In this document: positions 1 through 8,881 of the stretch, piece after piece | How positions within the stretch are numbered: position 1 is the stretch's first letter | Layout: the number at the start of each line of letters is the position of its first letter | Assembly (NCBI GenBank): GCA_900638155.1 | Contig: LR134495.1 | Location: 186,001 to 250,000, forward strand | Origin: Mannheimia haemolytica | Lineage (GTDB): Bacteria > Pseudomonadota > Gammaproteobacteria > Enterobacterales > Pasteurellaceae | Direction: 5' to 3' | Length of the DNA stretch: 64,000 bases | Made by a program: the position numbers and the translations under genes | The notes under the pieces: model-generated | What the model was told of the DNA's origin: nothing | The model's input: only the letters and a program-made list of their open reading frames with translations | The model's database searches: none

Positions 1-1
1 C

Positions 2-142
2 AAATTGGCTAAACGCAGTGTAGTGAATTTTAGTTTAAACAAGCAAACATGTGAACATAAAGAGCTGATCATCTACGATCTAGATAATTGTTACACTACT
101 GAATTTAAAAGACTTACCCAAGATTTTTATTTGAATTTTTAA
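2..142 (+). CDS. C-terminal fragment of an unknown protein (5' end outside window)
   Basis: An open frame enters from the left edge and ends at TAA 140-142, giving the last 46 residues of a protein. The fragment is lysine- and aspartate-rich, ends in QDFYLNF, and has no motif I recognise. It runs convergently towards argF and shares the hairpin terminator just downstream. It may be a genuine gene end or a chance frame; the fragment is too short to decide. Confidence 0.35.
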   Translation, partial: KLAKRSVVNFSLNKQTCEHKELIIYDLDNCYTTEFKRLTQDFYLNF

Positions 143-207
143 TTTACTCCCCAGATTAGGGGGTTGCCATAAATTTCCTTCAGCTTCTATGAGCTAGCCC
201 TTAAACT

Positions 208-243
208 AAAAAGCGGATTACCACCCAAGATAATCCGCTTTTT
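208..243. terminator. Bidirectional intrinsic terminator
   Basis: AAAAGCGGATTA (209-220) is perfectly complementary to TAATCCGCTTTT (231-242) around a 10-nt loop. A/T runs on both sides let it end transcripts from either direction, including argF on the minus strand. Confidence 0.8.
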
Positions 244-254
244 AGACTTAGCTA

Positions 255-1259
255 TTATGCCAAGCTTGCTACCATCACCGCCTTAATAGTGTGCATTCGG
301 TTTTCGGCTTGCTCGAATGCCACATTTGCGGGCGATTCAAACACCTCTTCCGTTACTTCAATGCCGTTTGCCAGTGCAGGATATTTTTCGGCGATCTCTT
401 TGCCGACTTTAGTTTCACTGTTGTGGAACGCCGGTAAGCAGTGCATAAATTTCACTTTCGGGTTGTCGGTTGCTTGCATTAATTCAGGCGTTACTCGGTA
501 AGGCATTAATAAATCAATACGTTCAGCCCAACTCTCTAACGGCTCACCCATTGAGACCCAAACATCCGTATGCACAAAATCTACACCTTTGATTGCAGCC
601 TCAATATCTTCGGTTACCGTCATTCTTGCCCCCGATTCCGCTGCAAATTTTTCACACATTTTCACGAATGATTCTTCCGGTAATAAGGCTTTCGGGGCGC
701 AAATCCGCACGTCCATACCCAATTTCGCACCAATCAATAGTAGCGAATTGCCCATATTATTGCGAGCATCGCCGATATAGACATAACTGATTTGGCTAAG
801 CGGTTTTTCGCAGTTTTCGATCATAGTTAGCACGTCCGCCAACATTTGAGTTGGGTGGAATTCATCGGTTAAACCATTAAACACCGGCACGCCTGCATAA
901 TCGGCAAGTTCTTGTACCACCGATTGTTTAAAGCCACGATACTGAATAGCATCATACATTCTTCCTAGCACTCGGGCGGTGTCTTTCATTGATTCTTTAT
1001 GCCCGATTTGCGAGGAGGTTGGGTCAATATAGGTAACGTGAGCCCCTTGATCGTAAGCTGCCACTTCAAAGGCACAGCGTGTCCGGGTCGAGGTTTTCTC
1101 AAAAATTAAAGCGATATTTTTACCTTTTAATTTTTGCTGTTCTGTACCTGCATATTTCGCACGCTTTAAATCACGAGCCAAGTCTAATAAAAAGCGGATT
1201 TCACGCTCGGTGTGATTTACTAAACTTAATAAATGTCTGTTTTTTAAGTTAAATGCCAT
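255..1259 (-). CDS. argF: Ornithine carbamoyltransferase, catabolic/anabolic OTCase
   Basis: The enzyme transfers the carbamoyl group of carbamoyl phosphate to ornithine to make citrulline, in the cytoplasmic arginine pathway. The carbamoyl-phosphate signature [16 protein letters not shown] lies near residue 55 and the ornithine/C-terminal signature HCLPAFH near residue 268. The length of 334 residues is normal for the family. The frame is open upstream to 1280, but ATG 1257-1259 starts the conserved [11 protein letters not shown] and has a GGGAGAA ribosome site 5 nt upstream, so I chose it. The gene stands alone, with ARG-box-like sites upstream. Sequence alone does not separate an anabolic (argF) from a catabolic (arcB) role. 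Confidence 0.95.
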   Translation of the reverse strand: MAFNLKNRHLLSLVNHTEREIRFLLDLARDLKRAKYAGTEQQKLKGKNIALIFEKTSTRTRCAFEVAAYDQGAHVTYIDPTSSQIGHKESMKDTARVLGRMYDAIQYRGFKQSVVQELADYAGVPVFNGLTDEFHPTQMLADVLTMIENCEKPLSQISYVYIGDARNNMGNSLLLIGAKLGMDVRICAPKALLPEESFVKMCEKFAAESGARMTVTEDIEAAIKGVDFVHTDVWVSMGEPLESWAERIDLLMPYRVTPELMQATDNPKVKFMHCLPAFHNSETKVGKEIAEKYPALANGIEVTEEVFESPANVAFEQAENRMHTIKAVMVASLA

Positions 1260-1284
1260 TTTGTTTCTCCCTGTAAACATTAAA

Positions 1285-1319
1285 ATTTATTTTATGCAAA
1301 ATAATTGCATAAAAATTCA
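1285..1319 (-). promoter_or_regulatory. Tandem ARG-box-like operator upstream of argF
   Basis: TGCATAAAAATTCA at 1306-1319 matches the ArgR core TGAATWWWWATTCA at 13 of 14 positions. A weaker second box (1285-1298, ending ATGCA) is centred exactly 21 bp away, the usual spacing of paired ARG boxes. The two halves also form the palindrome TTTATGCAA-N5-TTGCATAAA. The location, 26-60 bp upstream of the argF start, fits arginine repression by ArgR. This is inference from motif and spacing. Confidence 0.5.
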
Positions 1320-1461
1320 CTTTTGGCAAACAGAATTTGCTTATTTTTAACTAAGGTAAATAAAACCACCCCTAAATATAACGAATTGAAATTTTAGCAT
1401 CTTGAAACGTAATCTCAAAACGAGTAAATTTGCTCATACTCCCCTTTATAGTTATTTATTT

Positions 1462-1475
1462 TTGATTTATTTCAA
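1462..1475 (+). promoter_or_regulatory. Putative FNR site for the dcu gene
   Basis: TTGAT-TTAT-TTCAA matches the FNR consensus TTGAT-N4-ATCAA at 9 of 10 positions. If it works as a class II activator site (centre at -41.5), the start of transcription would be near 1510, with TAAACT at 1498-1503 as the -10 element. Anaerobic activation of a C4-dicarboxylate transporter is what is known for this family in enteric bacteria. Confidence 0.5.
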
Positions 1476-1543
1476 AGTAATAAAAAATAGCTAGGAGTAA
1501 ACTCACACCTAGTAAATATCTTTTAATTTTTAATGAGGTTCTT

Positions 1544-2878
1544 ATGCTTTATGCAGAATTTTTGCTTTTATTAGCCTTTTTATATGCAGGTAGCCGCTTT
1601 GGTGGTATCGGTTTAGGGGTGGTTTCCGGCATCGGCTTATTTGTTGAAGTGTTCTTCTTGGGAATGCCGCTTTCCGCTCCACCAATTAGTGTGATGTTAG
1701 TAATTTTAGCTGTGGTAACTTGTGCTTCTATTTTGGAAGCGGCAGGCGGTTTAAAATTTATGTTACAAGTTGCCGAACGTATTTTGCGTAGCAACCCAAA
1801 GCGTATTACATTTCTTGGACCACTTGTAACTTATCTGATGACCTTAATGCTCGGTACAGGGCATTCAGTTTACTCCATTATGCCGATTATCGGTGATATT
1901 GCCTTAAAGAATAAAATTCGCCCAGAGCGTCCGATGGCTGCAGCCTCTGTTGCCTCACAACTAGGAATCACCGGTAGCCCGCTTTCTGCCGCAGTTGCCT
2001 ATTACTTAACCGAAATCGTTAAATTACCGGGATTTGAAGGGGTGACTTTATTAAATGTAGTAGGGGTAACTATTACTGCAACCTTCTGTGGCGTGATTGC
2101 GATGTCATTATATAGCTTACGCCGTGGTAAAGAGTTGGAAGACGATCCTGAGTATCAACGTCGTATGCAAGACCCTGAGCTACGTAAACAAATCGAGCAA
2201 ACGAGTGCAACATCTTTAGACGAAAAACTGCCATCAAGTGCGAAAAACTCGGTTTATCTATTCTTAGCTGCTATTGCAACCATTGTGATTATTGCAATGA
2301 TTCCATCCATTAAGCCAACTGTCGCAGCTACAGGCAAAGTTGCCGGTATGGATCAAATCATTCAAATCGTGATGTTAACTTTCGGTGGTTTAATCTTAAT
2401 TTTAACCAAAACCGACCCGAAAAAAGTACCAAACGGTATTGTATTCAAATCCGGTATGGTAGCAACCATTGCAATTTTCGGGATTGCTTGGATGAGCGAT
2501 ACTTACTTTACCCACGCGATGCCGGCGTTCAAAGAAGGGGTAACAGAAATGGTTCGAGCCCAACCTTGGACATTCGCCTTCGCCTTGTTTGCGGTATCTG
2601 TAGTAGTAAACAGTCAAGCCGTAACCGCAAAAATGTTATTACCGGTAGGCATTGCAATGGGCTTGCCTGCTCCATTATTAGTTGGTTTAATGCCGGCAAC
2701 TTATGCTTACTTCTTTATTCCGAATTATCCGTCTGATATCGCAACCGTTAACTTTGACGTAACCGGTACCACTAAAATCGGTAAATATTACTTCAACCAC
2801 AGCTTTATGGCTCCGGGTTTAGTTGGCGTAATTACTGCCTGTATTGTCGGTATCGCCGTTGCAAATGTGCTAATTTAA
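1544..2878 (+). CDS. dcuB: Anaerobic C4-dicarboxylate transporter, Dcu family
   Basis: This inner-membrane carrier exchanges fumarate, malate or aspartate for succinate during anaerobic fumarate respiration. The 444-residue protein is almost wholly hydrophobic. It carries Dcu landmarks: a GGIGLG stretch near residue 20, LRSNPKRITFLGP near 82, the conserved GTGH near 106, IRPERPMAAASVASQ near 126, and NYPSDIATVNFDVTGTTKIG near 395. The start has TGAGG about 7 nt upstream. The length and the IRPERPMAA segment favour DcuB, but DcuA is similar, so the letter is tentative. An FNR-like box lies upstream and an uptake-signal terminator follows. Confidence 0.88.
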   Translation: MLYAEFLLLLAFLYAGSRFGGIGLGVVSGIGLFVEVFFLGMPLSAPPISVMLVILAVVTCASILEAAGGLKFMLQVAERILRSNPKRITFLGPLVTYLMTLMLGTGHSVYSIMPIIGDIALKNKIRPERPMAAASVASQLGITGSPLSAAVAYYLTEIVKLPGFEGVTLLNVVGVTITATFCGVIAMSLYSLRRGKELEDDPEYQRRMQDPELRKQIEQTSATSLDEKLPSSAKNSVYLFLAAIATIVIIAMIPSIKPTVAATGKVAGMDQIIQIVMLTFGGLILILTKTDPKKVPNGIVFKSGMVATIAIFGIAWMSDTYFTHAMPAFKEGVTEMVRAQPWTFAFALFAVSVVVNSQAVTAKMLLPVGIAMGLPAPLLVGLMPATYAYFFIPNYPSDIATVNFDVTGTTKIGKYYFNHSFMAPGLVGVITACIVGIAVANVLI

Positions 2879-2890
2879 TTTTAACAAAAA

Positions 2891-2942
2891 AACAAGCGGT
2901 CAGATTAAGTAAATTTTTTACCAAATCTGACCGCTTGATTAT
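2891..2942. terminator. Terminator made of inverted uptake signal sequences
   Basis: CAAGCGGTCAGATT (2893-2906) pairs perfectly with AATCTGACCGCTTG (2924-2937). The arms carry an exact uptake signal (ACAAGCGGTC, 2892-2901) and a variant copy ending in A. It sits between convergent dcuB and the DoxX gene and serves both. Confidence 0.8.
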
Positions 2943-2957
2943 TTACTGCAAAACCAA

Positions 2958-3368
2958 TTAGGCTTTGTTAAAGAGTTTTGCATCTAACGAGTATTTTCCG
3001 CCACCGATAAAAATATAGGTTAAGAATAATACCGAATACACGCCTGCTAATTCACCGCCGTTTAATAAAGGTAATAGCACATTGCCTTGAGCTCCGTGAA
3101 CAATGAAGAACGCGTATGCCATCATACCTGAAAGGATAAACGCTGTTTGGCGGGTAAATAGACCTAAAATAAAGAAAATTCCGCCCACAATTTCCAAAAT
3201 ACCGCCTACACCATAAATGGAGGCAAGAGGTACGCTGCCGTTTCCGTTGGTCATCGACATTGGAAATTCAAAAAATTTCGCTGTGCCGTGTAATAAAAAC
3301 ATATAACCGGCAACAACACGGGTGATTAAAAACGCTAAAGGTTGTAAATTCGTTAAAGTAGAGTTCAT
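2958..3368 (-). CDS. DoxX family membrane protein
   Basis: The 136-residue protein has about four hydrophobic helices and the DoxX-family start, with RVVAGYMFLLHGTAKFFEFP near residue 17 and a GGILEIVGGIFFILGLFTR loop-helix in the middle. DoxX-like proteins sit in the inner membrane; their biochemical role is poorly defined, with links to redox stress in some bacteria. The gene is monocistronic here, with an AAGGAAAGCAAATG start region. I assign the family from sequence and infer no specific function. Confidence 0.8.
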   Translation of the reverse strand: MNSTLTNLQPLAFLITRVVAGYMFLLHGTAKFFEFPMSMTNGNGSVPLASIYGVGGILEIVGGIFFILGLFTRQTAFILSGMMAYAFFIVHGAQGNVLLPLLNGGELAGVYSVLFLTYIFIGGGKYSLDAKLFNKA

Positions 3369-3490
3369 TTGCTTTCCTTAAAATAAATTGTGATATAAAG
3401 GTCAATTGATTGAGGCAGGCATTCTATTTTAAAAACCTATACTTCACAATCCAGCCGTAATGAAATAGATTATTTACCATTAATAAACAA

Positions 3491-4168
3491 TTAAGCCCTC
3501 GCCAACACCCAAACTTGAATTTCCACTACCCCTGCTTTTAATAACTCTGCACAAATTGCATTTAAAGTTGAGCCGGTGGTAAGCACATCATCAACAATCG
3601 CCACTCGTTTATAGGCTTTTAACGGTTGATAGCAAAACGCCCCACGTAGATTTTTCCGCCGTTCAGCAGCGGTCAATTCTCTTTGTGAGACGGTTGCTCT
3701 TATACGTTGCAAACTCTGTGTATCCAGCGGAATCTGTAACCACTTTGCCAGCCAATTACACAATAATTCACTTTGATTAAACCCTCTTTTCCAATGCCGT
3801 TGCCAAAAAAGTGGCACAGGCATAATTACTTCAGGCAAGCTCAGAACTTGTTCCCGTTGAGCTTGCTTAATTGCCAGTAGTAATTGTCGGGCGAGGGCTT
3901 GATCCCACCAATACTGTTGCTGAAATTTGAATTGATGTACCCAATGCGAAAGCGGCGGTCGGTATTCATTTACTCTCACTAACTTATGCCATTTCGGTTC
4001 ATTTTTTAAACAATATCCACAACTATTTCGATACTCCACCGCACTCATTCCGCAATGACGGCAATAAGGCGTAGGCTTTAGCAGTTTTTGGCAATGGCTG
4101 CAAACACCTTGCACACCAATAGCAAGTGGATTATCACAACGAAAGCAACGAAACCCAAAGAGATTCAC
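3491..4168 (-). CDS. comF: ComF family protein (competence phosphoribosyltransferase-like)
   Basis: ComF is needed for the cytoplasmic steps of DNA uptake in naturally competent bacteria. The 225-residue protein has an N-terminal zinc-binding part, with cysteine pairs CFRC, CSHC, CRHC and CGYC in residues 8-56. A phosphoribosyltransferase-like domain follows, with MPVPLFWQRHWKRGFNQSELL near 120 and the PRPP loop VAIVDDVLTTGSTL near 188-203. A CRP-S-like palindrome lies about 55-75 bp upstream of the start, the arrangement expected of a competence-regulon gene under CRP and Sxy control. Confidence 0.9.
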   Translation of the reverse strand: MNLFGFRCFRCDNPLAIGVQGVCSHCQKLLKPTPYCRHCGMSAVEYRNSCGYCLKNEPKWHKLVRVNEYRPPLSHWVHQFKFQQQYWWDQALARQLLLAIKQAQREQVLSLPEVIMPVPLFWQRHWKRGFNQSELLCNWLAKWLQIPLDTQSLQRIRATVSQRELTAAERRKNLRGAFCYQPLKAYKRVAIVDDVLTTGSTLNAICAELLKAGVVEIQVWVLARA

Positions 4169-4221
4169 ATTTCCTCCTTTTATTTGCAGATTATCAAATT
4201 TAGCCTTATTTTTTCCGGCTA

Positions 4222-4245
4222 TTTTTGTGACATCGCTCGAAAAAA
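4222..4245. promoter_or_regulatory. CRP-S-like (CRP/Sxy) competence site
   Basis: TTTTTGTGA-N6-TCGAAAAAA is a near-symmetric 22-24 bp palindrome with TGTGA and TCGAA cores. In Pasteurellaceae, competence genes use CRP-S sites with a TGCGA-type core that need Sxy as well as CRP. This copy lies between divergent comF (start 4168) and the HAD gene (start 4285); comF is the natural target. Confidence 0.6.
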
Positions 4246-4284
4246 GAGTAAAATCTCCTCATTCACACATAAAAGGAAACCGAG

Positions 4285-5097
4285 ATGAAATCCCTCCAAA
4301 AACCGATCAAAATTGTCTTTTTCGATATTGATGACACCCTCTATGTAAAACATAAAGCCTATATTCCAAAATCAATTACCGAGCAGGTATTACCTCGTTT
4401 AAAAGCCAAAGGTATTATTCCGGCAATTGCCACCGGCAGAAATCACGGCTGCTTTCCTGAAGCCCTAAAACCTTATTTAAACCCGGAAACCGGTTTTGAG
4501 CTGTTTGTTACCATTAACGGGCAATATAATTTCTATAAAGATCAAATGATTAGTGATTATTCGTTAAGCCGTGAGCAAATTGAACGCATCATTGAAAAAG
4601 CCAATGCCTTGGGTATTCCGTATGCGTTTATTACGCCAATGACCGTTGCGGTTTCCGCCACAAATCCGATTGTGCACGAAGCAGTTTTACCGATCACACC
4701 GAATTATTTGATCGATCCACACTACTACGAAAAAGAGAAAATTGTGCAAATGTTGCTGTTCTACACCGAAGAGCAGAAACAAGCGGTCGAAAACAGCGGA
4801 ATTTTTGCAAATGATTTAAAAGAGGCTCGCTGGCATTCGCATGCAGTAGATATTCTTAGAAAAGAGAACTCGAAAGCACGCGGTATTCAAGATGTATTGG
4901 CGACATTGAATATTGAGATTGAAAATGCGATGGCATTTGGCGATGGCATTAACGACTTGGAAATGCTCCCGACCGTAGGGGTTGGTGTGGCAATGGGTAA
5001 TGGCGTGCCAGAATTAAAAGCGGTGGCAGATTTCATCACCAAGCCGATTGAGGAAGACGGTATTCTATACGCCCTTGAAACGCTTGAGGTGATTTAA
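4285..5097 (+). CDS. Cof-type HAD-IIB family sugar-phosphate phosphatase
   Basis: The 270-residue protein is a HAD hydrolase of the Cof/YidA subgroup, cytoplasmic, acting on small phosphorylated metabolites. Motif I is FFDIDDTLY (residues 12-20, nucleophile and acid/base Asp), motif II is AIATGRN (near 49), and motif IV is AFGDGINDLEML (near 215-226). A C2-type cap lies between motifs II and III. The start follows AAAAGGAAACCGAG. It is divergent from comF and shares the intergenic region with it. The substrate cannot be told from sequence. Confidence 0.88.
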   Translation: MKSLQKPIKIVFFDIDDTLYVKHKAYIPKSITEQVLPRLKAKGIIPAIATGRNHGCFPEALKPYLNPETGFELFVTINGQYNFYKDQMISDYSLSREQIERIIEKANALGIPYAFITPMTVAVSATNPIVHEAVLPITPNYLIDPHYYEKEKIVQMLLFYTEEQKQAVENSGIFANDLKEARWHSHAVDILRKENSKARGIQDVLATLNIEIENAMAFGDGINDLEMLPTVGVGVAMGNGVPELKAVADFITKPIEEDGILYALETLEVI

Positions 5098-5101
5098 AAA
5101 G

Positions 5102-5145
5102 CAAGCGGTTGTAAATTTTTCTCCATTTACAACCGCTTGTAATTT
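5102..5145. terminator. Terminator built from inverted uptake-signal cores
   Basis: CAAGCGGTTGTAAAT (5102-5116) pairs perfectly with ATTTACAACCGCTTG (5125-5139) around an 8-nt loop and is followed by TAATTTTTATT. It separates the convergent HAD and EamA genes. Confidence 0.8.
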
Positions 5146-6066
5146 TTATTTACGCCTAAATAACTTATCGCCTGCAATCGCTAAAATCGCCCCACTGACG
5201 ACCACCAGCGCCCCAAGATAACTGATCCAATTCATATCCGGCTTGGCAAAAATATGCGGATAAAAATAGTGGCTAAGGTTGGAAAAGATCATCGTAAAAA
5301 TCGGCAACATCGTGGTTACAATGCTAACCTTTGAAGTATCCCAATGATTCAACGCCTCACCGTATGAACCGTAGCCAATTAAGGTGTTCAAACAGCAATA
5401 AATAAAGCAACCCCACAGAAAACCGTCCTCAAGATTGCCTAACTGTGCCGGTGAGGCAAACGGTAACATCAGCAGAGAACAGCCGATGTAAATAATAAAC
5501 AGCACTTGCTGAGAGTTAAATTTCGCTAATAATAATTTTTGAGCCACGCCGTATAGCACCCAAATCAAGCTGGCTCCGGCACTCAATAAAACTCCGAGAG
5601 CGTAGGTGTTGAGCTGCAAAATTTCAGCAAATTTATCGTTAAAAAATGCGACAAGCCCGACTATCAATAATATAAAGCCGATCTTTTGAAACAAGCCGAA
5701 CTTTTCTTTAAACAACAATACGCCTAATAGAATCATCGAAAATGGAGCTAACTGCCACAATACTTGGTTGGTGGTAGGCGAAACATAGTGCAGAGCCTCT
5801 GCAAACAAAAAGAAATTTGCCGACAAACCGCATACTCCTAACAAAATTAGACCAAATTCTTTTTTACTACAAGCGGTCAATTTGGGTAAACGTTTTGCAA
5901 ATCCTAGAATCAACAATAGCCCTACTGATGCCACAACGAACCTAGCCCAAACTAAAGTTTGTGCATCTATCACTTTCAATACTTGCTGGGCGGCAATCGG
6001 TAACGTTCCCCACGTCATTGCTGCGGTTAATGCAAGTGAAAAACCAAGTAAAGGGCGTTGTTTCAT
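5146..6066 (-). CDS. EamA (DMT superfamily) transporter
   Basis: The 306-residue inner-membrane protein has ten predicted helices in two EamA repeats. The first repeat has MTWGTLPIAAQ near the N-terminus and SPTTNQVLWQLAPF near residue 95; the second follows LIWVLYGVAQK. Members export or import small metabolites; no substrate can be named. The frame stays open upstream, but ATG 6064-6066 has AAGGAA about 8 nt upstream and starts the conserved hydrophobic N-terminus, so residues before it were dropped. Confidence 0.85.
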   Translation of the reverse strand: MKQRPLLGFSLALTAAMTWGTLPIAAQQVLKVIDAQTLVWARFVVASVGLLLILGFAKRLPKLTACSKKEFGLILLGVCGLSANFFLFAEALHYVSPTTNQVLWQLAPFSMILLGVLLFKEKFGLFQKIGFILLIVGLVAFFNDKFAEILQLNTYALGVLLSAGASLIWVLYGVAQKLLLAKFNSQQVLFIIYIGCSLLMLPFASPAQLGNLEDGFLWGCFIYCCLNTLIGYGSYGEALNHWDTSKVSIVTTMLPIFTMIFSNLSHYFYPHIFAKPDMNWISYLGALVVVSGAILAIAGDKLFRRK

Positions 6067-6120
6067 TGCTGAAATTCCTTTTTCTATTCTATGTTTTCTA
6101 TATTTGGAAATCTTAAAATA

Positions 6121-6146
6121 CAAAAAACCTCGCCATTGGCGAGGTC
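6121..6146 (-). terminator. Terminator of the rplU-rpmA operon
   Basis: Read on the minus strand, the hairpin ACCTCGCC-N3-GGCGAGGT (6127-6145) is followed by a run of T. It lies 22 bp past the rpmA stop codon. Confidence 0.85.
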
Positions 6147-6166
6147 TCTTATTGATTTTGAAATGA

Positions 6167-6424
6167 TTAGTCAGCGATGATGCTTACATATTTACGGCTT
6201 TTCTCGCCTTTCACTTCAAATTTAACTTTACCGTCAGCAGTTGCAAATAAAGTGTGGTCTTTACCCATACCTACATTGCTACCCGCGTGGAATTTAGTAC
6301 CACGTTGACGAACGATAATGCTACCTGCTAATACAGATTCACCACCGAAACGTTTAACACCAAGGCGTTTAGCTTCAGAATCACGACCGTTACGAGTTGA
6401 ACCACCAGCTTTTTTAGTTGCCAT
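6167..6424 (-). CDS. rpmA: 50S ribosomal protein L27
   Basis: The 85-residue protein begins [20 protein letters not shown], the conserved glycine- and arginine-rich N-terminal arm of L27. That arm reaches the peptidyl transferase centre of the large subunit. The central [15 protein letters not shown] is also diagnostic. It is second in the rplU-rpmA operon, 20 bp after rplU, and is followed by a strong terminator. Confidence 0.98.
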   Translation of the reverse strand: MATKKAGGSTRNGRDSEAKRLGVKRFGGESVLAGSIIVRQRGTKFHAGSNVGMGKDHTLFATADGKVKFEVKGEKSRKYVSIIAD

Positions 6425-6444
6425 CTTCTAGATCTCCTCTGAAA

Positions 6445-6756
6445 TTATGCTTGAATCCCAGTGATTTTCACTTCTGTGAACCACTGACGATGACCTTGTT
6501 GTTTACGGCTGTGTTTACGACGACGGAACTTAACGATTTTAACTTTCTCGCCACGACCTTGTGCTACAACTTCAGCCACTACTTTTGCACCTGCTACAAC
6601 CGGTGCACCGATTTTAACATCTTCACCATTAACGACCATTAACACTGAGTCAAATTCAACTTTCTCACCAGTTGCAAGTTCAAGTTTTTCTAAACGAACT
6701 ACTTGGCCTTCGCTTACTCGGTGTTGTTTGCCGCCACTTTGGAAAACTGCGTACAT
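6445..6756 (-). CDS. rplU: 50S ribosomal protein L21
   Basis: The 103-residue protein starts [18 protein letters not shown], the L21 hallmark, and ends with the RNA-binding [19 protein letters not shown] segment. L21 binds 23S rRNA in the large subunit. The open frame extends seven codons upstream, but ATG 6754-6756 gives the canonical start and has GGAG just upstream. It leads the rplU-rpmA operon and is divergent from ispB, a layout also found in E. coli. Confidence 0.98.
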   Translation of the reverse strand: MYAVFQSGGKQHRVSEGQVVRLEKLELATGEKVEFDSVLMVVNGEDVKIGAPVVAGAKVVAEVVAQGRGEKVKIVKFRRRKHSRKQQGHRQWFTEVKITGIQA

Positions 6757-6973
6757 ATTTACTCCGCTATGTGCCAACTGCTTTTGCTTTTAGGCACTAA
6801 ATTAATTCATAAAAATAGGGTTGCAATTCTACGGAAAAAGATTCGAAAGAGCAAGAGCGATTTTGAGAATTTTTTGAAATTTGCAAAAAATGGTAAAAAT
6901 ACTACCGCTTGTTTCAACTGCGACTAAAAAACAATAGACTGCTCCGATTTTACAACAAAATCATAATTCTTTT

Positions 6974-7001
6974 TTGAACACGGACTAAATTAAGGTAGAA
7001 T
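6974..7001 (+). promoter_or_regulatory. sigma-70 promoter of ispB
   Basis: TTGAAC (6974-6979) and TAGAAT (6996-7001) are 16 bp apart, 24 bp before the ispB start codon. Both boxes match the consensus at four to five of six positions. Confidence 0.65.
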
Positions 7002-7025
7002 CTACCCAATTTTTGTCTTACTTTT

Positions 7026-8030
7026 ATGGATTCGATGGCTGTGCAACTTTCATTAGAACAAATTCAAGCCCTTGCAAATGAAGATATGCAAGCGGTAAAT
7101 GCAGAAATTTTGGCTCAACTTAATTCGGAAGTTTTACTGATTAATCAGCTCGGGCATTATATTATTGCCGGCGGCGGGAAACGTATTCGCCCGTTAATTG
7201 CGGTGCTTGCGGCTCGTGCGTTGGGTTATGGTGGTAAAAAACACATCACGGCGGCTGCTTTTATTGAATTTGTACATACTGCTACACTTTTGCATGATGA
7301 TGTAGTCGATGAATCCGATATGCGTCGTGGCAGACCGACTGCAAACGCCCATTTTGGCAATGCAGCCAGTGTATTGGTAGGAGATTTTATCTACACCCGC
7401 TCGTTCCAGATGATGACGGATTTAGACTCTCTGAGGGTGTTAAAAGTGATGTCTGCCGCCACCAATGCGTTGGCAGAAGGGGAAGTTCAGCAATTAATGA
7501 ACGTGAACGACCCCAACACCACTGAAGCGAACTATATGCGGGTCATTTACAATAAAACTGCCCGTTTGTTTGAAGCGGCAACCCAATGCGTGGCGATTGC
7601 TGCCGATGCTTCTGAAGAAATTGAAATCGCATTAAAAAATTACGGTTGCTACTTAGGCACGGCATTCCAGCTGATTGACGATATTTTAGACTACTCCGCT
7701 CAAAGCGAAAGTTTAGGCAAAAACGTAGGTGATGACTTTGTGGAAGGTAAGCCAACCTTGCCATTGCTCCACGCAATGCACGCTGCCGACAAAGCAGGCA
7801 AAACTACTCAAGCAGAGCTGATTCGCAATGCCATCGAAAACGGCGGCGAATTGGAACAAATTCCACAAGTATTGGCAATTATGCAAGAACATCAATCTCT
7901 GGATTATGCCATGCAAAAAGCCCGTGAAGAAGCCCAAAAAGCGGTGGATTCATTAGGGGTTTTACCGGAAAGCGAGTACAAACAAGCCTTGGTTTCATTG
8001 GCGTATTTATCGGTGGATCGCTCTTATTAA
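7026..8030 (+). CDS. ispB: Octaprenyl (polyprenyl) diphosphate synthase
   Basis: The enzyme extends farnesyl diphosphate with isopentenyl diphosphate to make the side chain of ubiquinone and menaquinone. The 334-residue protein has GGGKRIRPL (49-57), the first aspartate-rich motif DDVVD (91-95) followed by RRGRPTAN, and the second motif QLIDDILDY (near 216-224). Chain length is inferred from family only. A second ATG at codon 4 is an alternative start; no strong ribosome site distinguishes them. It is divergent from rplU, as in E. coli. Confidence 0.95.
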   Translation: MDSMAVQLSLEQIQALANEDMQAVNAEILAQLNSEVLLINQLGHYIIAGGGKRIRPLIAVLAARALGYGGKKHITAAAFIEFVHTATLLHDDVVDESDMRRGRPTANAHFGNAASVLVGDFIYTRSFQMMTDLDSLRVLKVMSAATNALAEGEVQQLMNVNDPNTTEANYMRVIYNKTARLFEAATQCVAIAADASEEIEIALKNYGCYLGTAFQLIDDILDYSAQSESLGKNVGDDFVEGKPTLPLLHAMHAADKAGKTTQAELIRNAIENGGELEQIPQVLAIMQEHQSLDYAMQKAREEAQKAVDSLGVLPESEYKQALVSLAYLSVDRSY

Positions 8031-8064
8031 TTTGCAAAAAATCATATAAATTTAACCACTTGTA

Positions 8065-8122
8065 GGGGCAAATGATATTTGCCCCATAACCTATAATTCT
8101 TTTGGGCAAATGTTATTTGCCC
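8065..8122. repeat. Twin mini-hairpins between ispB and queH
   Basis: GGGGCAAAT-GAT-ATTTGCCCC (8065-8085) and GGGCAAAT-GTT-ATTTGCCC (8104-8122) are two nearly identical palindromes 18 bp apart. A relative (AGGGGCGAAA/TTTCGCCCCT) follows dnaK at 39711. The pair lacks a T-run, so it looks like a dispersed palindromic repeat more than a standard terminator. Confidence 0.6.
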
Positions 8123-8132
8123 CAACATAACA

Positions 8133-8879
8133 ATGACTGAACAAAACCAACAACCCCAAGAACATATTGAAAGCGTACGAGCGAGACGCCGTGCTCAAAA
8201 TCAGAAAAAAGACCCGAATGCCCCGTTTGTGCGTGAGAAATTAACGCTGCCAAACGGGCATAACAAATTACTGCTGCACTCTTGCTGTGCCCCTTGCTCG
8301 GGTGAGGTAATGGAGGCTATTCACGCCTCCGGCATTGAGTTTACGATCTATTTTTATAACCCGAACATTCACCCGCTGAAAGAGTATTTGATCCGCAAGG
8401 AAGAGAATATTCGCTTTGCCGAAAAGTGGGGTATTCCGTTTATCGATTTAGACGATGACTACGAAAACGACCGCAAAGAGTGGTTCAAAAAAGCCAAAGG
8501 AATGGAATGGGAGCCGGAACGAGGCATTCGTTGCACAATGTGCTTTGATATGCGGTTTGAAAAAGCAGCGGAATACGCTCACAACAACGGTTTCCCTGTA
8601 TTTACCAGTTGCTTAGGCATTTCCCGATGGAAAGATATGAACCAAATCAACGACTGTGGTCACCGTGCAGCAGCCAAATTTGATGACGTGGTTTACTGGG
8701 ACTACAACTGGCGTAAAGGTGGCGGCTCACAACGAATGATCGAAATCAGCAAACGTGAACGTTTCTACCAGCAAGAATACTGCGGTTGCGTCTATTCGTT
8801 AAGAGATAGCAACAAATGGCGGTTGGAAACAGGGCGTCAGCGGATTGAAATCGGTAAGCTCTATTACTCACCCGATTAA
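8133..8879 (+). CDS. queH: Epoxyqueuosine reductase QueH
   Basis: QueH reduces epoxyqueuosine to queuosine at position 34 of GUN-decoding tRNAs, the last step of the pathway, using a metal-bound cysteine site instead of the cobalamin used by QueG. The 248-residue protein has the paired cysteine motif [10 protein letters not shown] (residues 50-59), the acidic DDDYENDR, and RCTMCFDMR with a further cysteine pair, followed by SCLGISRWK and [13 protein letters not shown]. The N-terminal 30 residues are basic and glutamine-rich. No clear ribosome site precedes ATG 8133. It is probably transcribed alone. Confidence 0.9.
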   Translation: MTEQNQQPQEHIESVRARRRAQNQKKDPNAPFVREKLTLPNGHNKLLLHSCCAPCSGEVMEAIHASGIEFTIYFYNPNIHPLKEYLIRKEENIRFAEKWGIPFIDLDDDYENDRKEWFKKAKGMEWEPERGIRCTMCFDMRFEKAAEYAHNNGFPVFTSCLGISRWKDMNQINDCGHRAAAKFDDVVYWDYNWRKGGGSQRMIEISKRERFYQQEYCGCVYSLRDSNKWRLETGRQRIEIGKLYYSPD

Positions 8880-8881
8880 AT

